NCBI GenBank assembly: GCA_020796225.1
Contig: CM036771.1
Span: 24,941,176-25,005,175 of the forward strand
Length of the DNA stretch: 64,000 nucleotides
Direction of reading: 5' to 3'
DNA from: Arion vulgaris
Lineage: Eukaryota; Mollusca; Gastropoda; Stylommatophora; Arionidae
Position numbers and translations under genes: made by a program. The notes beneath the pieces are model-generated. The model was given only the letters and a program-made list of their open reading frames with translations, searched no databases and was not told where the DNA came from. Of this stretch, positions 40,532-50,487 are shown in pieces. Every line of letters starts with the position of its first letter. Positions within the stretch are counted from its first letter, which is position 1.

Positions 40532-42900
40532 AGTTTATTCCTTTCGTGCCAAAGGCGGCACATAGGGCAGAGGTTTTAGATCTCCATGTGATACGGTTCT
40601 TTGCTAGCAGTTGGAGATCTTGTATGGTTTTACATCCCAATAGTTTACTTTCTTGTTGGATGGTTCTTCGAAGAGTGGTCTTTGGTCTTCCACGTTTTCT
40701 TTTCCCAATTGGTGACCACATAAGGACTTGTCGATTTAGTCTCTTTTCGTCTGATCTAAGAACATGACCTAAATATTTCCACCTTCGTTTCCTTATATTT
40801 GATACGGGTTGTTGGTGTGTTCTATCTCTCACTGTGTTGTTAGAATCGAAATCACTCCATTTTACTTTTAATAATTTTCGTAGACATTTATTCTCAAAGC
40901 TGTCCAGTTTCTTATCAATTTTCTTTGTTGATTTCCAACTTTCACAACCGTAGGTCAGTACAGGAATCACACATGACCTAATAATTTAACTTTTGTGCAT
41001 TTACTAAGGTCTTGAGATTGCCAGATATTCGTTAATTTAGTGAAGGCACTAGCTGCTATAGCAATACGAGAGTTTATTTCTTTCATCGTGTCTCCGTTGT
41101 TTGACACTTTACTACCCAAATATGTAAAATGTTCAACTTTCTCCAGTGTTTGGCCATTTATTACGATGTTGTCTGTCGAGTTTGTGAGGTCCATAATTTT
41201 GGTCTTGGCAGAATTAATCTGGAGACCAACCTGTTCTGCAAGTGTGCAAAGATTGCTCGTTAGTTTGTGGGTTGCTTGTGTGGTTGAATTCAATATGGCC
41301 ACGTCATCGGCAAAGTCAAGATCAAATAGTCTGCTGTTATTAAGCCATTTGATGCCTAGTTGATCATCTTGGGTGCATTTGCGCATGATCCAGTCTATAG
41401 CTATCCCAAAAGCATAGGTGACATCACGCAACCCTGCTTCACACCCGAATTGACTGCGAACCAGTCTGAGTTTCCTGCATCTGTTCTTACACAGCAGGAT
41501 GCTTCAGAGTAGAAGGCTTTTATAATATTGATGTACTTTTCCTGGAAGCCGTAGGTCTTAAGAATCTCCCAGAGAGTAGAACGATGAAGACTATCAAATG
41601 CTTTCTGAAAGTATATAAAATTTATCACTAGTGGTGACTGGAATTCAATTGATTCTTCTATAATGGATCTCAGCGTGAAGATATGATCGGTACAAGAACG
41701 ATGTGGACGAAAGCCAGCTTGTTCTTCTCTTAGTCTTGCGTCGACGGCTTTTTCAGCCTCTCCATCAAAATGCTGCAGAATAGTTTGCCAGGTGTTGATA
41801 GCAGAGTTATTCCGCGCCAGTTGTTGCAATTTGACAAATCGCCTTTTTTGGGAGCTTGAATATCACTCCGTCTTTCCAATCTTTTGGAAGGGTCTCATTC
41901 TGCCAAACATCGTTCATTAAGGTACGTAGGAATCCCATTGATTCCTCGTCAGTTGCTTTAGCATCTCTCCTGAAATATCGTCGCTACCGCTGGCTTTGTT
42001 GTTTTTCAGTTTCCTGATGGCTTGTTTAATTTCTTCCATTGAGAAGTCGTCAATGGGTGCATTTAATGATGGCATTTGTATTTCTGTTTCAAAAACTGGT
42101 GTTATCACTGGGTTGAGTCTATTTAATACCTCTTTAAAATGTTCAGCCCATCTTTTCAATTGTGCTTGTTGTGATGGTATGGATTCGTTGTTTTCCCTTT
42201 CACGGGACAGCTTGCCGTCGGCGGATGATTCGTTAGCTGTTTCATAATATGAAAGAGTGTTTTACTGTTCCCAGATTTGGATGCCGTTTCTGCCTCTAGA
42301 GATAACTTCTGGATGTAATCACGTTTATCTTTGCGAGCATTTGCTTTAATATCTTTGTCCAGTTGTCTATATTCAAGGACTGTTGATTCGTTTTGAGTCG
42401 ATAGCATTCTTAGTTTAACTTCTTTTCTTTCTTGGAATTTTTGCCATGTTTCTTCACTTAACCAATTCTTTCTTTCTTTTTTATATATCCCGCTGTTTCT
42501 GCTGCTGCAGATTTAATAGTGTTCTTTAAAAAGTTCCAATGATTTTCTATGTTCTTCTCGGTATGCCCTGTTGTAGTGACGTTATGTAAGTTGGTGAATC
42601 TATTATGAATATCGATATTGTAGGAACTTTGAATATTTGGTAACAGTAGGCGTTTAGAATCTATTTTCTTAGTTTTTTTGTGGTTTGTATAATACTTTCA
42701 ATTTAGTTCTTATTTTGGCAATGCATAAGTTGTGGTCGCTGCCAATATCTGTCCCTCTGTAGGCTCTTACATCTAAGACGGACGTACGAAATTTCGAGTT
42801 TATACAGAAGTGATCAATCTGGTTTTTTGTATGTTGGTTAGGAGAATTCCAAGTTGTTTTATGGATGTCTTTGTGTGGGAAAAATGTATCGTATCAAAAA
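40532..42900 (-). mobile_element. 5'-truncated LINE nested in the transposase gene
   Basis: In reverse it begins inside the endonuclease C-terminus (FFPHKDIHKTTWNSPN, KNQIDHFCIN, GTDIGSDHNL), where QIDH and GSDH are the APE-type landmarks. The linker KRWAEHFKEVLNRLNP is at 41917-42159. The RT follows with AGFRPHRSCTDHIFTLR, FIYFQKAFDSLHRSTLWEIL and NSGVKQGCVMSPMLLG at 41401-41829, then the FADDVAILNS catalytic box and FTYLGSKVS at 40967-41431. The tail RRWKYLGHVLRSDEKRLNRQ and GKRKRGRPKTTLRRTIQ is at 40532-40970. At least five frameshifts break it. The 11-bp ATCAAACGTAT flanks both ends (40521-40531, 42901-42911). There is no poly-A or microsatellite tail. RTE or a related APE-type clade is likely. 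Confidence 0.92.
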
Positions 42901-43530
42901 ATCAAACGTATGGTGAGCATTTACCCACGATTCGTCCAGATATACAATATCGTAACCTTCCGTCCTACGCTTCCGTATCTCCAGCAGATATTTGCATCGT
43001 GCAGATATCAGATGCGTTTTCTCACAAACTATATTCCGACTTGTACTAGATTTCTGAAAAGTGAAACCGCTGCACCTAACAACTCTCCGTAAGGTGGTTT
43101 TAGATATATCAATATCACATTGTATTCGCAGACGTGATTTCAATTTACGTAGTGTAACCACATCATTTGCCTTAAACATTTTATGAATCTCTCTCACAAT
43201 AACATCTTTATCGAAATCGTCAGTTTTCCGTTTCCGGCATTTTTTGTGTTCCTTACGTTCATCACTACAGTCCTGTTCTATCCAACGGCAAAATGATATT
43301 ATACTTATACCAAAAGCATGTTGTGTTCTCTTCTTCGGGTCTTGTAAGTTGTGATATAAACCACCACGTCTGGCTTCTCTGCAGAAGTAGCTATACAGTT
43401 GTGCAGTCACCTTCTGCATGGTAGTGAATTTACACTTCAAACTCATTTCTAATACTGATAATAAAATAGTACATTCCGCTTCAAGTAATGCAAATAAATG
43501 GTTTGTGACACGCCAATGACAATCTTTCAC
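42901..43530 (-). pseudogene. transposase, N-terminal part
   Basis: Starts at an ATG at 43530 and stays open up to the LINE insertion. A helix-turn-helix-like region lies around residues 75-95 (KKRTQHAFGISIISFCRWIE), followed by a basic linker (KKCRKRKTDDFDKD) and a second DNA-binding-type stretch (SKLRSRLRIQ-like; KTTLRRVVRCSGFTFQKS), as in IS630/Tc1 proteins. It ends with IVYLDESWVNAHHT, which has the first catalytic aspartate (YLDE). The reading then runs into LINE sequence and stops at 42859. About 208 residues are transposase. Confidence 0.9.
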
Positions 43531-43826
43531 ATACAGTGTGAAATGATTAATTTCACGGGATTCCCGATTTTAACTACTGTTGAATTGCACGTGGAGCGCA
43601 CATTGGCATCTTGACGTCAATACGTCACTTTCGTACCGTTAACATTCTAAAATCATACCAAATCAACATCGCTGTTAAATTAGTAATAACATATAATTCA
43701 AATCTTACATAACTAAAGTTTTGGGTGGGCAAAAATACTTTTGGAACGTCGTCACTGTTACCTATCTAAAAATATAAAAATCAAGAATATCTGTCAAGTG
43801 GATGATTTTATATCGGTCGGTAAAGA

Positions 43827-43851
43827 TGATCACGAATTTTGGAACGAACTA
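43827..43851 (-). repeat. right terminal inverted repeat
   Basis: Exact inverse of 39365-39389, followed by TA and the resumed satellite. Confidence 0.97.
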
Positions 43852-43985
43852 TAGCTCATCTAGCAAGTGTTAAAGTATAGTATATTATAGTTCATTAAGT
43901 AAGTGTTTAGGTATAGTATATCATATAGTTCATTTATCTAGTGTTAAGGTATAATATAGTTCATCTAGCTAGTGTTACTATTTGA
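43852..43985. repeat. short satellite, right part
   Basis: Continues the array of 39135-39364 (GCTCATCTAGCAAGTGTTAA, GTATAGTATATTATAGTTCA) with increasing divergence to the right. Confidence 0.88.
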
Positions 43986-44022
43986 TATAGCCGTTCTTGC
44001 TAGTATTGCTATTTACTCGCAG

Positions 44023-44142
44023 ATCGGAATTCGTGCTTCGTGCAATACTATGGGCAAGTAGCATGCCTTTTCTGTCTACAAGGATGGAGCCATATGGAAA
44101 ACCCGGTGCAATAAAGTCAATCCTTCGTCTTTGAACCTTTGG
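44023..44142 (+). mobile_element. SINE-D 3' half
   Basis: AATTCGTGCTTCGTGCAATA, GAGCCATATGGAAAACCCGG and TGCAATAAAGTCAATCCTTC match the family. The tRNA-like head is missing. Confidence 0.75.
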
Positions 44143-44148
44143 ATACCA

Positions 44149-44251
44149 TATAAATACCAGATATATGGAGAGCTATTGATCATGACGATGTACTGTCGAT
44201 ATAAATACCAGATATATGGAAAGCTATTGATCATGACGATGTACTGTCGAT
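44149..44251. repeat. 51-bp direct duplication
   Basis: Two copies of ATAAATACCAGATATATGGA plus AGCTATTGATCATGACGATG and TACTGTCGAT. Confidence 0.95.
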
Positions 44252-44261
44252 TACAAAGGCT

Positions 44262-44585
44262 CTGGAATATCGGAAGACAACCCAAATGAACGAACTGAGA
44301 AATAAATCTAAGAAGCAGGACATGACTCGTCAATTCTAGAGAGTAGTAACTCAGTAATTACCATCATTCACTAACATTATGGGAACGAATTATTTGATAG
44401 TATGCTCGCAGAACGAGGAAAACTACTACTTGGTCAGCTACGAGGAAGCCAAGTAGAATACAATGCAAAGTGAAACTTTATTACAGCAAACACAAATTAT
44501 GAAACGGATATTACCAAGTGTTCAGAAGAGATCAGATAGTAATTTTTCTTCTGTGATCAGGACACACCAAAACGAGACACTACTT
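44262..44585. other. unassigned DNA
   Basis: Nothing recognised. Confidence 0.5.
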
Positions 44586-44777
44586 GTGCACTAAATTCAA
44601 TGTATGCTTCTATAAACGATGTCACTGTCAAATAGTAGATGTGACTACATATGCACTAAATTCAATGTATGCTTCTATAAACGATGTCACTGTAAAATAG
44701 TAGATGTGACTACATATGCACTAAATTCAATGTATGCTTCTGTAAACGATATCACTGTCAAATAGTAGATGTGACTA
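44586..44777. repeat. 65-bp tandem array, 3 copies
   Basis: The unit is TGCACTAAATTCAATGTATG plus CTTCTATAAACGATGTCACT and GTCAAATAGTAGATGTGACT, then ACATA. Confidence 0.95.
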
Positions 44778-44934
44778 TAGAACAAATTTCTCAAAACTAT
44801 CAACTACAAGCAAACATCAAGAAAATAATGTCGCTCCCACTAATCAACACTTTCAAAGGTAAAACTGTATGCCTGAGCTAACATCCTGAAACAGACAGTA
44901 GCCTATATCAGATAATCCGGATTCTTCTAATGTC

Positions 44935-45535
44935 CGTTCTCTAATCATGTTTTGTCTCACAACGTTAGGATAAGAAGAGATCTACAGAACAGGCTTTTGT
45001 GTCTGATTCATAGACAGCGCTTTTTGTTGCCACTGTTATCTCTGAGGTCAATTTTTTGCTTGGATTACATTTTTGCTTTGTATTCATTTGATCGTAGTAA
45101 CATTGTTCTCTGAGGCGGACTGTCTGTTAGTAATCTGTTTAGGTGGCCGAACCATTTAATTTGTTGTTTTGTAATGAAGTTCAGTATTCATGCTGTACCC
45201 ACCTTTTTCCTGATGTCTTCATTTCTAAGCCGGTCTCTTCTTGTTATCCCCAGCGTTCTGCGTAGACACTTCATCTCTGTCGTGACTAGTTTTCTTCTAT
45301 CATTTGTTGTCAGCGTCCAAGTTTTTGCACTGGTAACATAATGTTGGGAGAAAAATTGTGTTGAACATTGCTCTTTTTGTGTTCATGGTGACATGTTTGC
45401 ATTTTTAAATTGACGCCAATTGTCCTATTATTTGAATTGCTTTGTTGCATCTGTGTTGAATTTAATTAGTTATTCTTCCATTTGCTGAAAAATGCTTCCC
45501 AGGTATGTGAAGTCTTTTAGTTGTTTTAAGTAAAA
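44935..45535 (-). mobile_element. LINE fragment (post-RT region and 3' end)
   Basis: In reverse: AKTWTLTTNDRRKLVTTEMK with CLRRTLGITRRDRLRNEDIR, then a degraded KQQIKWFGHL region. It is the same type as 25165 and 49030. Upstream blocks (VHMNTKRAMFNTIFLPTLCY-like) extend to about 45400. The 3' end shows GATCTCTTCTTATCCTAACG in reverse. Decayed. Confidence 0.8.
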
Positions 45536-45729
45536 CTTCGATACAGTGTATACAAAGCGAAATGTCCTTCCATGCAAAAGAGGGACTTAACAAATAACAA
45601 AGGCGGTAACCAAAATTATTTTGTGAAATGCAACCAGAAGCCTGTTCTATACATCTCTTTTTATCTTGATTCTGTGAGACAAAAGAGAATTAGAGACAAT
45701 TAGAAACAAGAAATCAACGCCATGAAATC

Positions 45730-46230
45730 GCCAGAGTGGTTACCTGGGCCCACATTTGGGGTGGTTACCGGGGCCCACATTTGGGGTGGTTACCGGGGCC
45801 CACATTTGGGGTAGTTACCGGGGCCCACATTTGGGGTGTAAAGAATAGAACCAACCACTGTTAACTGCCACGCATGCCGTAAGAGGCAACTAAGGAGGTT
45901 TGGTTGAAATCGGATGCACGTGTCCTAAACATGTAGAAGTCTATACGTTTATAGGCCTATCAAACCAATGTGCAACGTATTCACGTTCTTGACAAAGATC
46001 AAACATATCACAAAGAGTGATTCACGTTCTTGACAAAGATCAAACATATCACAAAGATTGATTCACGTTCTTGACAAAGATCAAACATATCACAAAGATT
46101 GATTCACGTTCTTGACAAAGATCAAACATATCACAAAGAGTGATTCACGTTCTTGACAAAGATCAAACATATCACAAAGAGTGATTCAAATTGCTGGTAA
46201 AGAATGAATGTAAAGAAGGAGAAGAAGAAA
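45730..46230 (+). mobile_element. SINE-A' copy with two internal tandem expansions
   Basis: Normal SINE-A' order, but about 500 bp instead of 252. The head segment GTGGTTACCGGGGCCCACAT plus TTGGGG (26 bp) occurs four times at 45735-45838. The 3' segment ATTCACGTTCTTGACAAAGA plus TCAAACATATCACAAAGAGT (about 42 bp) occurs five times at 45970-46188. The middle (CATGCCGTAAGAGGCAAC, GTCCTAAACATGTAGAAG) is single-copy. It ends in GGAGAAGAAGAAAC. Confidence 0.93.
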
Positions 46231-46467
46231 CGATATGAATCAATTGGAGGCTATCAATAAAAGCTTCAAAGTTTGTGAAATAGTTTGAGATCCAAAGCTA
46301 TAATAATGTTGGACCACTCTGACAGCTGTCAACCCAGTTGTTATTTAAATCATTGAAAGTGTTAAAAAAAGATTCAGCAATCACAAGTGATAAGTGCTTT
46401 CAAATGACTTCATGTAGTTGGATTACTAGACCGTGAATAATGCTTTTAGTTAATAGATAAATCCTGT

Positions 46468-47003
46468 AAACATCATTAATTGTGTTGAATTGCCCACACT
46501 CCACGTAGACGTCATTAATTGTGTTGAGTTGCCCACACTCCCTGCATACGTCATTAATTGGGTTGAGTTGCCCACACTCCCTGTAGACGATATTAATTGT
46601 GTTGAGTCTCCTACACTCCTTGCAGACGTCATTAAATGTGTTGAGATTCACACATACTCCCAGTAGACCTCATAAATTGTGTTGCGTTGCACACACACCC
46701 TGCAGACGGTATTGTTTTGAGTTGCACACACAGTGCCTGCAGACGTCCTTAATTGTATTGAATTGCACAGTTCCTTCAAACATCATCAAATGTGTAGAGA
46801 TGCACACAGTTTGTCCTGACGTCATTAATTGTATTGAGTTTGCACACAGTTCTTGCAGACGTCATCAAATGTGTTGAGATGCACACAGTTCCTGCAGACG
46901 TCATTAAATGTGTTGAGATGCACACAGTTCTTGCAGACGTCATCAAATGTTTTGAGATGCACCCAGTTCTTGCAGACGTCATCAAATGTGTTGAGTTGCA
47001 CAC
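46468..47003. repeat. 39-bp tandem array, about 14 copies
   Basis: The unit is TGTTGAGTTGCACACAGTTC plus TTGCAGACGTCATCAAATG. The left half is more diverged (CCCACACTCCCTGCATACG) and the right half more uniform. 39 is divisible by three, so open frames on both strands are artefacts. Confidence 0.96.
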
Positions 47004-47009
47004 TGACGC

Positions 47010-47645
47010 GTGTGGCTATGTTAATTTTTTTTCTTCATTTTCACATCACATCGCTTTTAATTGTGTAGTACTTTTAATTACACATTAACTAGTGTGCTAG
47101 TGTTTAATACAGTCAGCTACACATTAAACGTAAATAGCCTCGTTGAATTATGTCTGACCAAAGCCAACTCTAAGTTGGGCCGTATAACTGAACGGGATAT
47201 CCTGACCTAGTTTAGTTGGGGCTGAAATTTATATATGTTTGATAGAACACTGCAAGATTTTTTGCAATTTTACTCAATTCTATGAATCTATGGTTATTTA
47301 TTGATGAACAATATTCATAATATTGATATTCCTTACTGTTAAACGTAACTTGTTACATAATATAACCTTGATTTAGCATGTTGTGTTATTTTTAAAATGA
47401 ATTCGTCTGTATACAACAATACTGGAATGCCAGGTCATGTTACCGGTTGTGGTCTGATTTCCAGTAATTTCTACCTGAGTCAGCTGTATAATTTCCAATA
47501 ATTTCGGCCTTATATGTTTATAGTTGGCTGTGGTCTGTCACACACAACGTATTATTGTCTCGTTGAATGTGTTTTGTAACAGAGTAATTGGTGTTGTCTC
47601 GTTGAAAGGTGACGGTAACTCACTAACTATTGAAATACCTTCATA
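47010..47645. other. unassigned AT-rich DNA
   Basis: Nothing recognised. Confidence 0.5.
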
Positions 47646-47649
47646 ACAA

Positions 47650-47995
47650 TTTTGTATCATCATCAGGTGCCATGCGATCATGGATCTCCATAAATCTCTG
47701 TCGCTGGTGTTTGCTATCATCTCAGATGTTGATGGTCTTCCGTGCCATGAAGTCAGGTTATCCAAAATGTTATCTCTCTGTCTTCCTCTGCCTCGTTTAC
47801 CCTCGATTTTACTGGATGTTACAATGTGTTATAAACCTCCCCTCCATATCACATGTCAGAAAAATGACTGCCTCTTTCTTTTATTATTGATAAGCTTACT
47901 ATGTGTAATGATCTCATTCAACATCTCCACATTAGTCATTTTAGCAGTCCATGGGATTCTCATCATTCTTCTAATTTTGGAGTTAAAATGAATTA
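47650..47995 (-). mobile_element. LINE 3' end (WRSMIA type)
   Basis: Reverse reading gives SSKIEGKRGRGRQRDNILDN, LTSWHGRPSTSEMIANTSDR and DLWRSMIAWHLMMIQN, the basic GRGRQR tail and final DRxxWRSMIA block of a LINE ORF2 running into a (GAT)n end. This is the longest of the three copies. The part right of 47830 is weaker (KMTNVEMLNEIITHSKLINN). Confidence 0.85.
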
Positions 47996-48064
47996 AATTA
48001 AATCACCATTGGCATGCTTGAGTTGTTTCATTGTCTTTAGAACTAGCTATAGCAGACATTAAGT

Positions 48065-48290
48065 ATTAATTGATTGATTGATTGATTGATTGATAGGACC
48101 ATCATCATTGCACTTCAGTGAATAACCATTAGTGCTCCGATCTCTTTCTTACACAAACAGATCTCAGCGGCTGTACACAAGCTCCATAGCACTGGCGTGG
48201 TTCCCGATGTAATTTAGAATATGTTAAAAATATTTTGTAGAAATTTTGTAATAAAAATATTGTGTTTTTCGAATGCATTTTTTCTCAGAT
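48065..48290 (-). mobile_element. RNase H LINE 3' terminus with (CAAT)n tail
   Basis: Begins (read in reverse) near AAAATATTTTTAACATATTC, has AAGAAAGAGATCGGAGCACT and GAAGTGCAATGATGATGGTC, and ends in five ATCA units. Homologous to 21945-22145. Confidence 0.75.
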
Positions 48291-48302
48291 GACACGCAGA
48301 CA

Positions 48303-48545
48303 TGATGTATCTACGTAGAGGACTGAAAGTATCATGATGTATCTACGTAGAGGACTGAAAGTATCATTATCTACGTAGTGGGCTGAAAGTATCATGATGT
48401 ATCTACGTAGAGGACTGAAAGTATCATGATGTATCTACGTAGAGGGCTGAAAGTATCATTATCTACGTAGTGGGCTGAAAGTATCATTATCTACGTAGTG
48501 GGCTGAAAGTATCATGATGTATCTACGTAGTGGGCTGAAAGTATC
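48303..48545. repeat. 32/28-bp tandem array, 8 copies
   Basis: The long unit is GATGTATCTACGTAGAGGAC plus TGAAAGTATCAT; the short unit lacks GATG. GAGGAC and GTGGGC variants are linked to the long and short forms, respectively, in most copies. Confidence 0.95.
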
Positions 48546-48609
48546 TAGAAAAGACAGTTATAGGAATGGAGACAACAGGAAGAAAGTCGGTACAACATTA
48601 GCGATGGAC

Positions 48610-48960
48610 TTCAAAGAGAAATCTTTACTTCTGCAGTCTCACTAGATTGGGATTTCGGATTCTCTAATAAAGGCAGCCGTCTGCCTCAGATTATCAGCCA
48701 CGCCACACAGTTTGTCTTGGAGGCTAGTGTAAGTGGGCCATCTCTTTCTTCTCAAGTCTGCATACTGGGGGCAGTTCTGTAGGATATAATTCCTATGATT
48801 TCTGCTTCCCCGTTTGTGCCTACCTCTTCCGGCAGTAAGTTTTGGCCACCCTCGTGATGGTAGGTCTGACATTTTTACTGCGCGGCTAAATCTCCGAGGC
48901 AGTTTGGCGACCGTAGAATCTGTTATCCCATTCCTCATTGTGAGGGTCGTTGCACCATGT
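48610..48960 (-). mobile_element. LINE C-terminus after RNase H
   Basis: The open reverse frame 48642-48938 reads KLPRRFSRAVKMSDLPSRGW, then GRHKRGSRNHRNYILQNCPQ and YADLRRKRWPTYTSLQDKLC, ending AAFIRESEIPI and a stop. H..LQ.CP...RR..W and a final FIRE..(L/I)(S/P)(V/I) are the ends of RNase H LINE proteins. The cysteine pair upstream is lost (SRNH). Confidence 0.8.
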
Positions 48961-49029
48961 TATGCGCCTTACGGCCTGATGCATCCGTTTTCTGCAAGTA
49001 TTTGTTTCTGGTTAGCATTCCCTAAACAA

Positions 49030-49235
49030 GAAGAAAACAAATTAAATTATTTGGTCATATAAACAGATTACTAACAAACTATGCGTCTCAAAGGACAATA
49101 CTGCTCAGAAACAGTGGATCAAAGGCAAAACATCAACCTCACAAAAAGTGTGAACAAACAAGCAGTGAAAGAAACCCGTTCTATAAATCTCTTCTTATAC
49201 TGACGCTGTGAGGAAAAGCTTGATTAGAGAGAGAA
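49030..49235 (+). mobile_element. LINE fragment
   Basis: The forward strand reads KKKTNxIIWSYKQITNKLCV-like text corresponding to KQQIKWFGHVNRL. It is followed by a CTATAAATCTCTTCTTATAC block that also occurs at 13100, 44950 and 45640. Decayed copy of the 25165 type. Confidence 0.65.
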
Positions 49236-49239
49236 ATAA

Positions 49240-49865
49240 GAAATGAGAAGTAGAAATTACACGTAAGAACCTGCTGACCCTTGAACTCCGTAATTTGTTG
49301 TTACAATCTGCACGCATGTATAAGAGCTCGGAAGAGCGAAGAACCAGGACCATGTCGTGCTATGATAGAGAAAAGCTCCGCATCAGGCGGGACTGTAAGG
49401 GGGCGGCGTAAGCTGTAAAATCACAATTGAAGGTTATAAAGAAAAAAAAACCATTTAATGCGTGACATTTTTAAGACTTGCATCATACTAAGAAAATATA
49501 CCGCACGGCCCTGTTAAAAACCATTCAGTTACCTCTAACTTTTTACAAATGAACCCAAAGAAACTAGGATGCTCCATCACCTTCTATTATTAATGACATC
49601 AATTTTCTTTTGCCTCCTTCCTTGAACTCTGGTTACAGAGGCGACATTTTCCAATGTAAAATGCTGCCACGAAAAGATAATCAAATAATTCAACATGACA
49701 AAGCAGAGACGGTAGCAAGAGCAAAGAGAGACGTAACCAGAAATTTAATAAACTCTCCATTTCCCTAAGGATCAGTATCTTGACATGGTTTGCCTTCATG
49801 TTAATGGCTACTCGTCTGACCACCAGTGGAAGTTACATCACGTATAGTTATTACAAATCTCACAG
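49240..49865. other. unassigned DNA
   Basis: Short open frames without signatures. Nothing recognised. Confidence 0.5.
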
Positions 49866-49869
49866 CTTT

Positions 49870-50125
49870 CAATTAGATGAAAATGAAAACCGTGGCATAT
49901 CTTTTACAGGACTTAGCCATTAAACATAATAAACGAGTGGCCGATTTTCTAGGCACCACTTGTACGTTCAGTAGTTTGTCATTCCTTTCTGAACCGTGGG
50001 ATCTATTTTTAACGTCCGTTAAAAACTCCACGGACACGAATGTTTTTCCAAACTGCCTGCCGTGTAGTTTGAACCAGGTACGCTAAAGTTGTGATCGAGG
50101 TCACTAATGCTTAAGCTACAGACAC
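49870..50125 (-). mobile_element. SINE-B copy
   Basis: In reverse: GTGTCTGTAGCTTAAGCATT (A-box region), CGTACCTGGTTCAAACTACA (B box), GGCAGTTTGGAAAAACATTC, a CAGAAAGGAATGACAAACTA block, CTGAACGTACAAGTGG and TAAAAGATATGCCACGG. Confidence 0.82.
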
Positions 50126-50204
50126 CCATTTCAATTAGATACAGGTAACAAATGCAGTTTATTTTCCAGCTAAAGTAAAAACATTTTTGTAAAGCTCTAA
50201 ATTT

Positions 50205-50468
50205 TATCTGCGCCCTTGGGGTTTCCGTGGCCCAAACGTGAAGCAAAGAATAGTATCACTGTGACCTAGAAGGCATGTCGTAAGAGGCGACTGATGTAGG
50301 GCCTATAGAAGCTACCCTAGTAAAAAAAAGCAAAGCAGAAATCGGATGTGCTGGCCTACTTGTATGTGCTTAACTGGCACAACATACAATCGCTCTTAGG
50401 CTCATATCACATACAAATCTCACAAAATGGTTAACAAGTGGTAGATATGGAGCGTTCGAAGAAGACAT
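50205..50468 (+). mobile_element. SINE-A copy, left neighbour of the 24-bp array
   Basis: Full length: TGCGCCCTTGGGGTTTCC, GAAGGCATGTCGTAAGAGGC, GAAATCGGATGTGCTGGCCT and GATATGGAGCGTTCGAAGAA. ATTTTAT flanks both ends. The array begins about 20 bp after the tail. Confidence 0.88.
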
Positions 50469-50487
50469 TTTATTGTAAGCAATATTT

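Larger units (their letters stand above)
39365..43851 (-). mobile_element. IS630/Tc1-mariner-like DNA transposon, complete but dead
   Basis: Bounded by perfect 25-bp terminal inverted repeats beginning TAGTTCGTTCCAAAATTCGT. A TA dinucleotide lies on each side (39363-39364 and 43852-43853), the target site of this superfamily. Removing the element and one TA restores the surrounding satellite (GTATATTATAG...). The single transposase gene is on the reverse strand. A 2.37-kb LINE interrupts it. Without the LINE and one copy of its target duplication the transposon is about 2.1 kb, a normal size. The gene also has a stop, a frameshift and a changed catalytic residue, so the copy cannot move itself. 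Confidence 0.93.

Noticed and set aside
39784..43530. functional or domesticated transposase
   Set aside because: It is interrupted by a LINE, a stop and a frameshift, and the second catalytic acid is Asn. Terminal repeats and TA duplication show an ordinary transposon copy.
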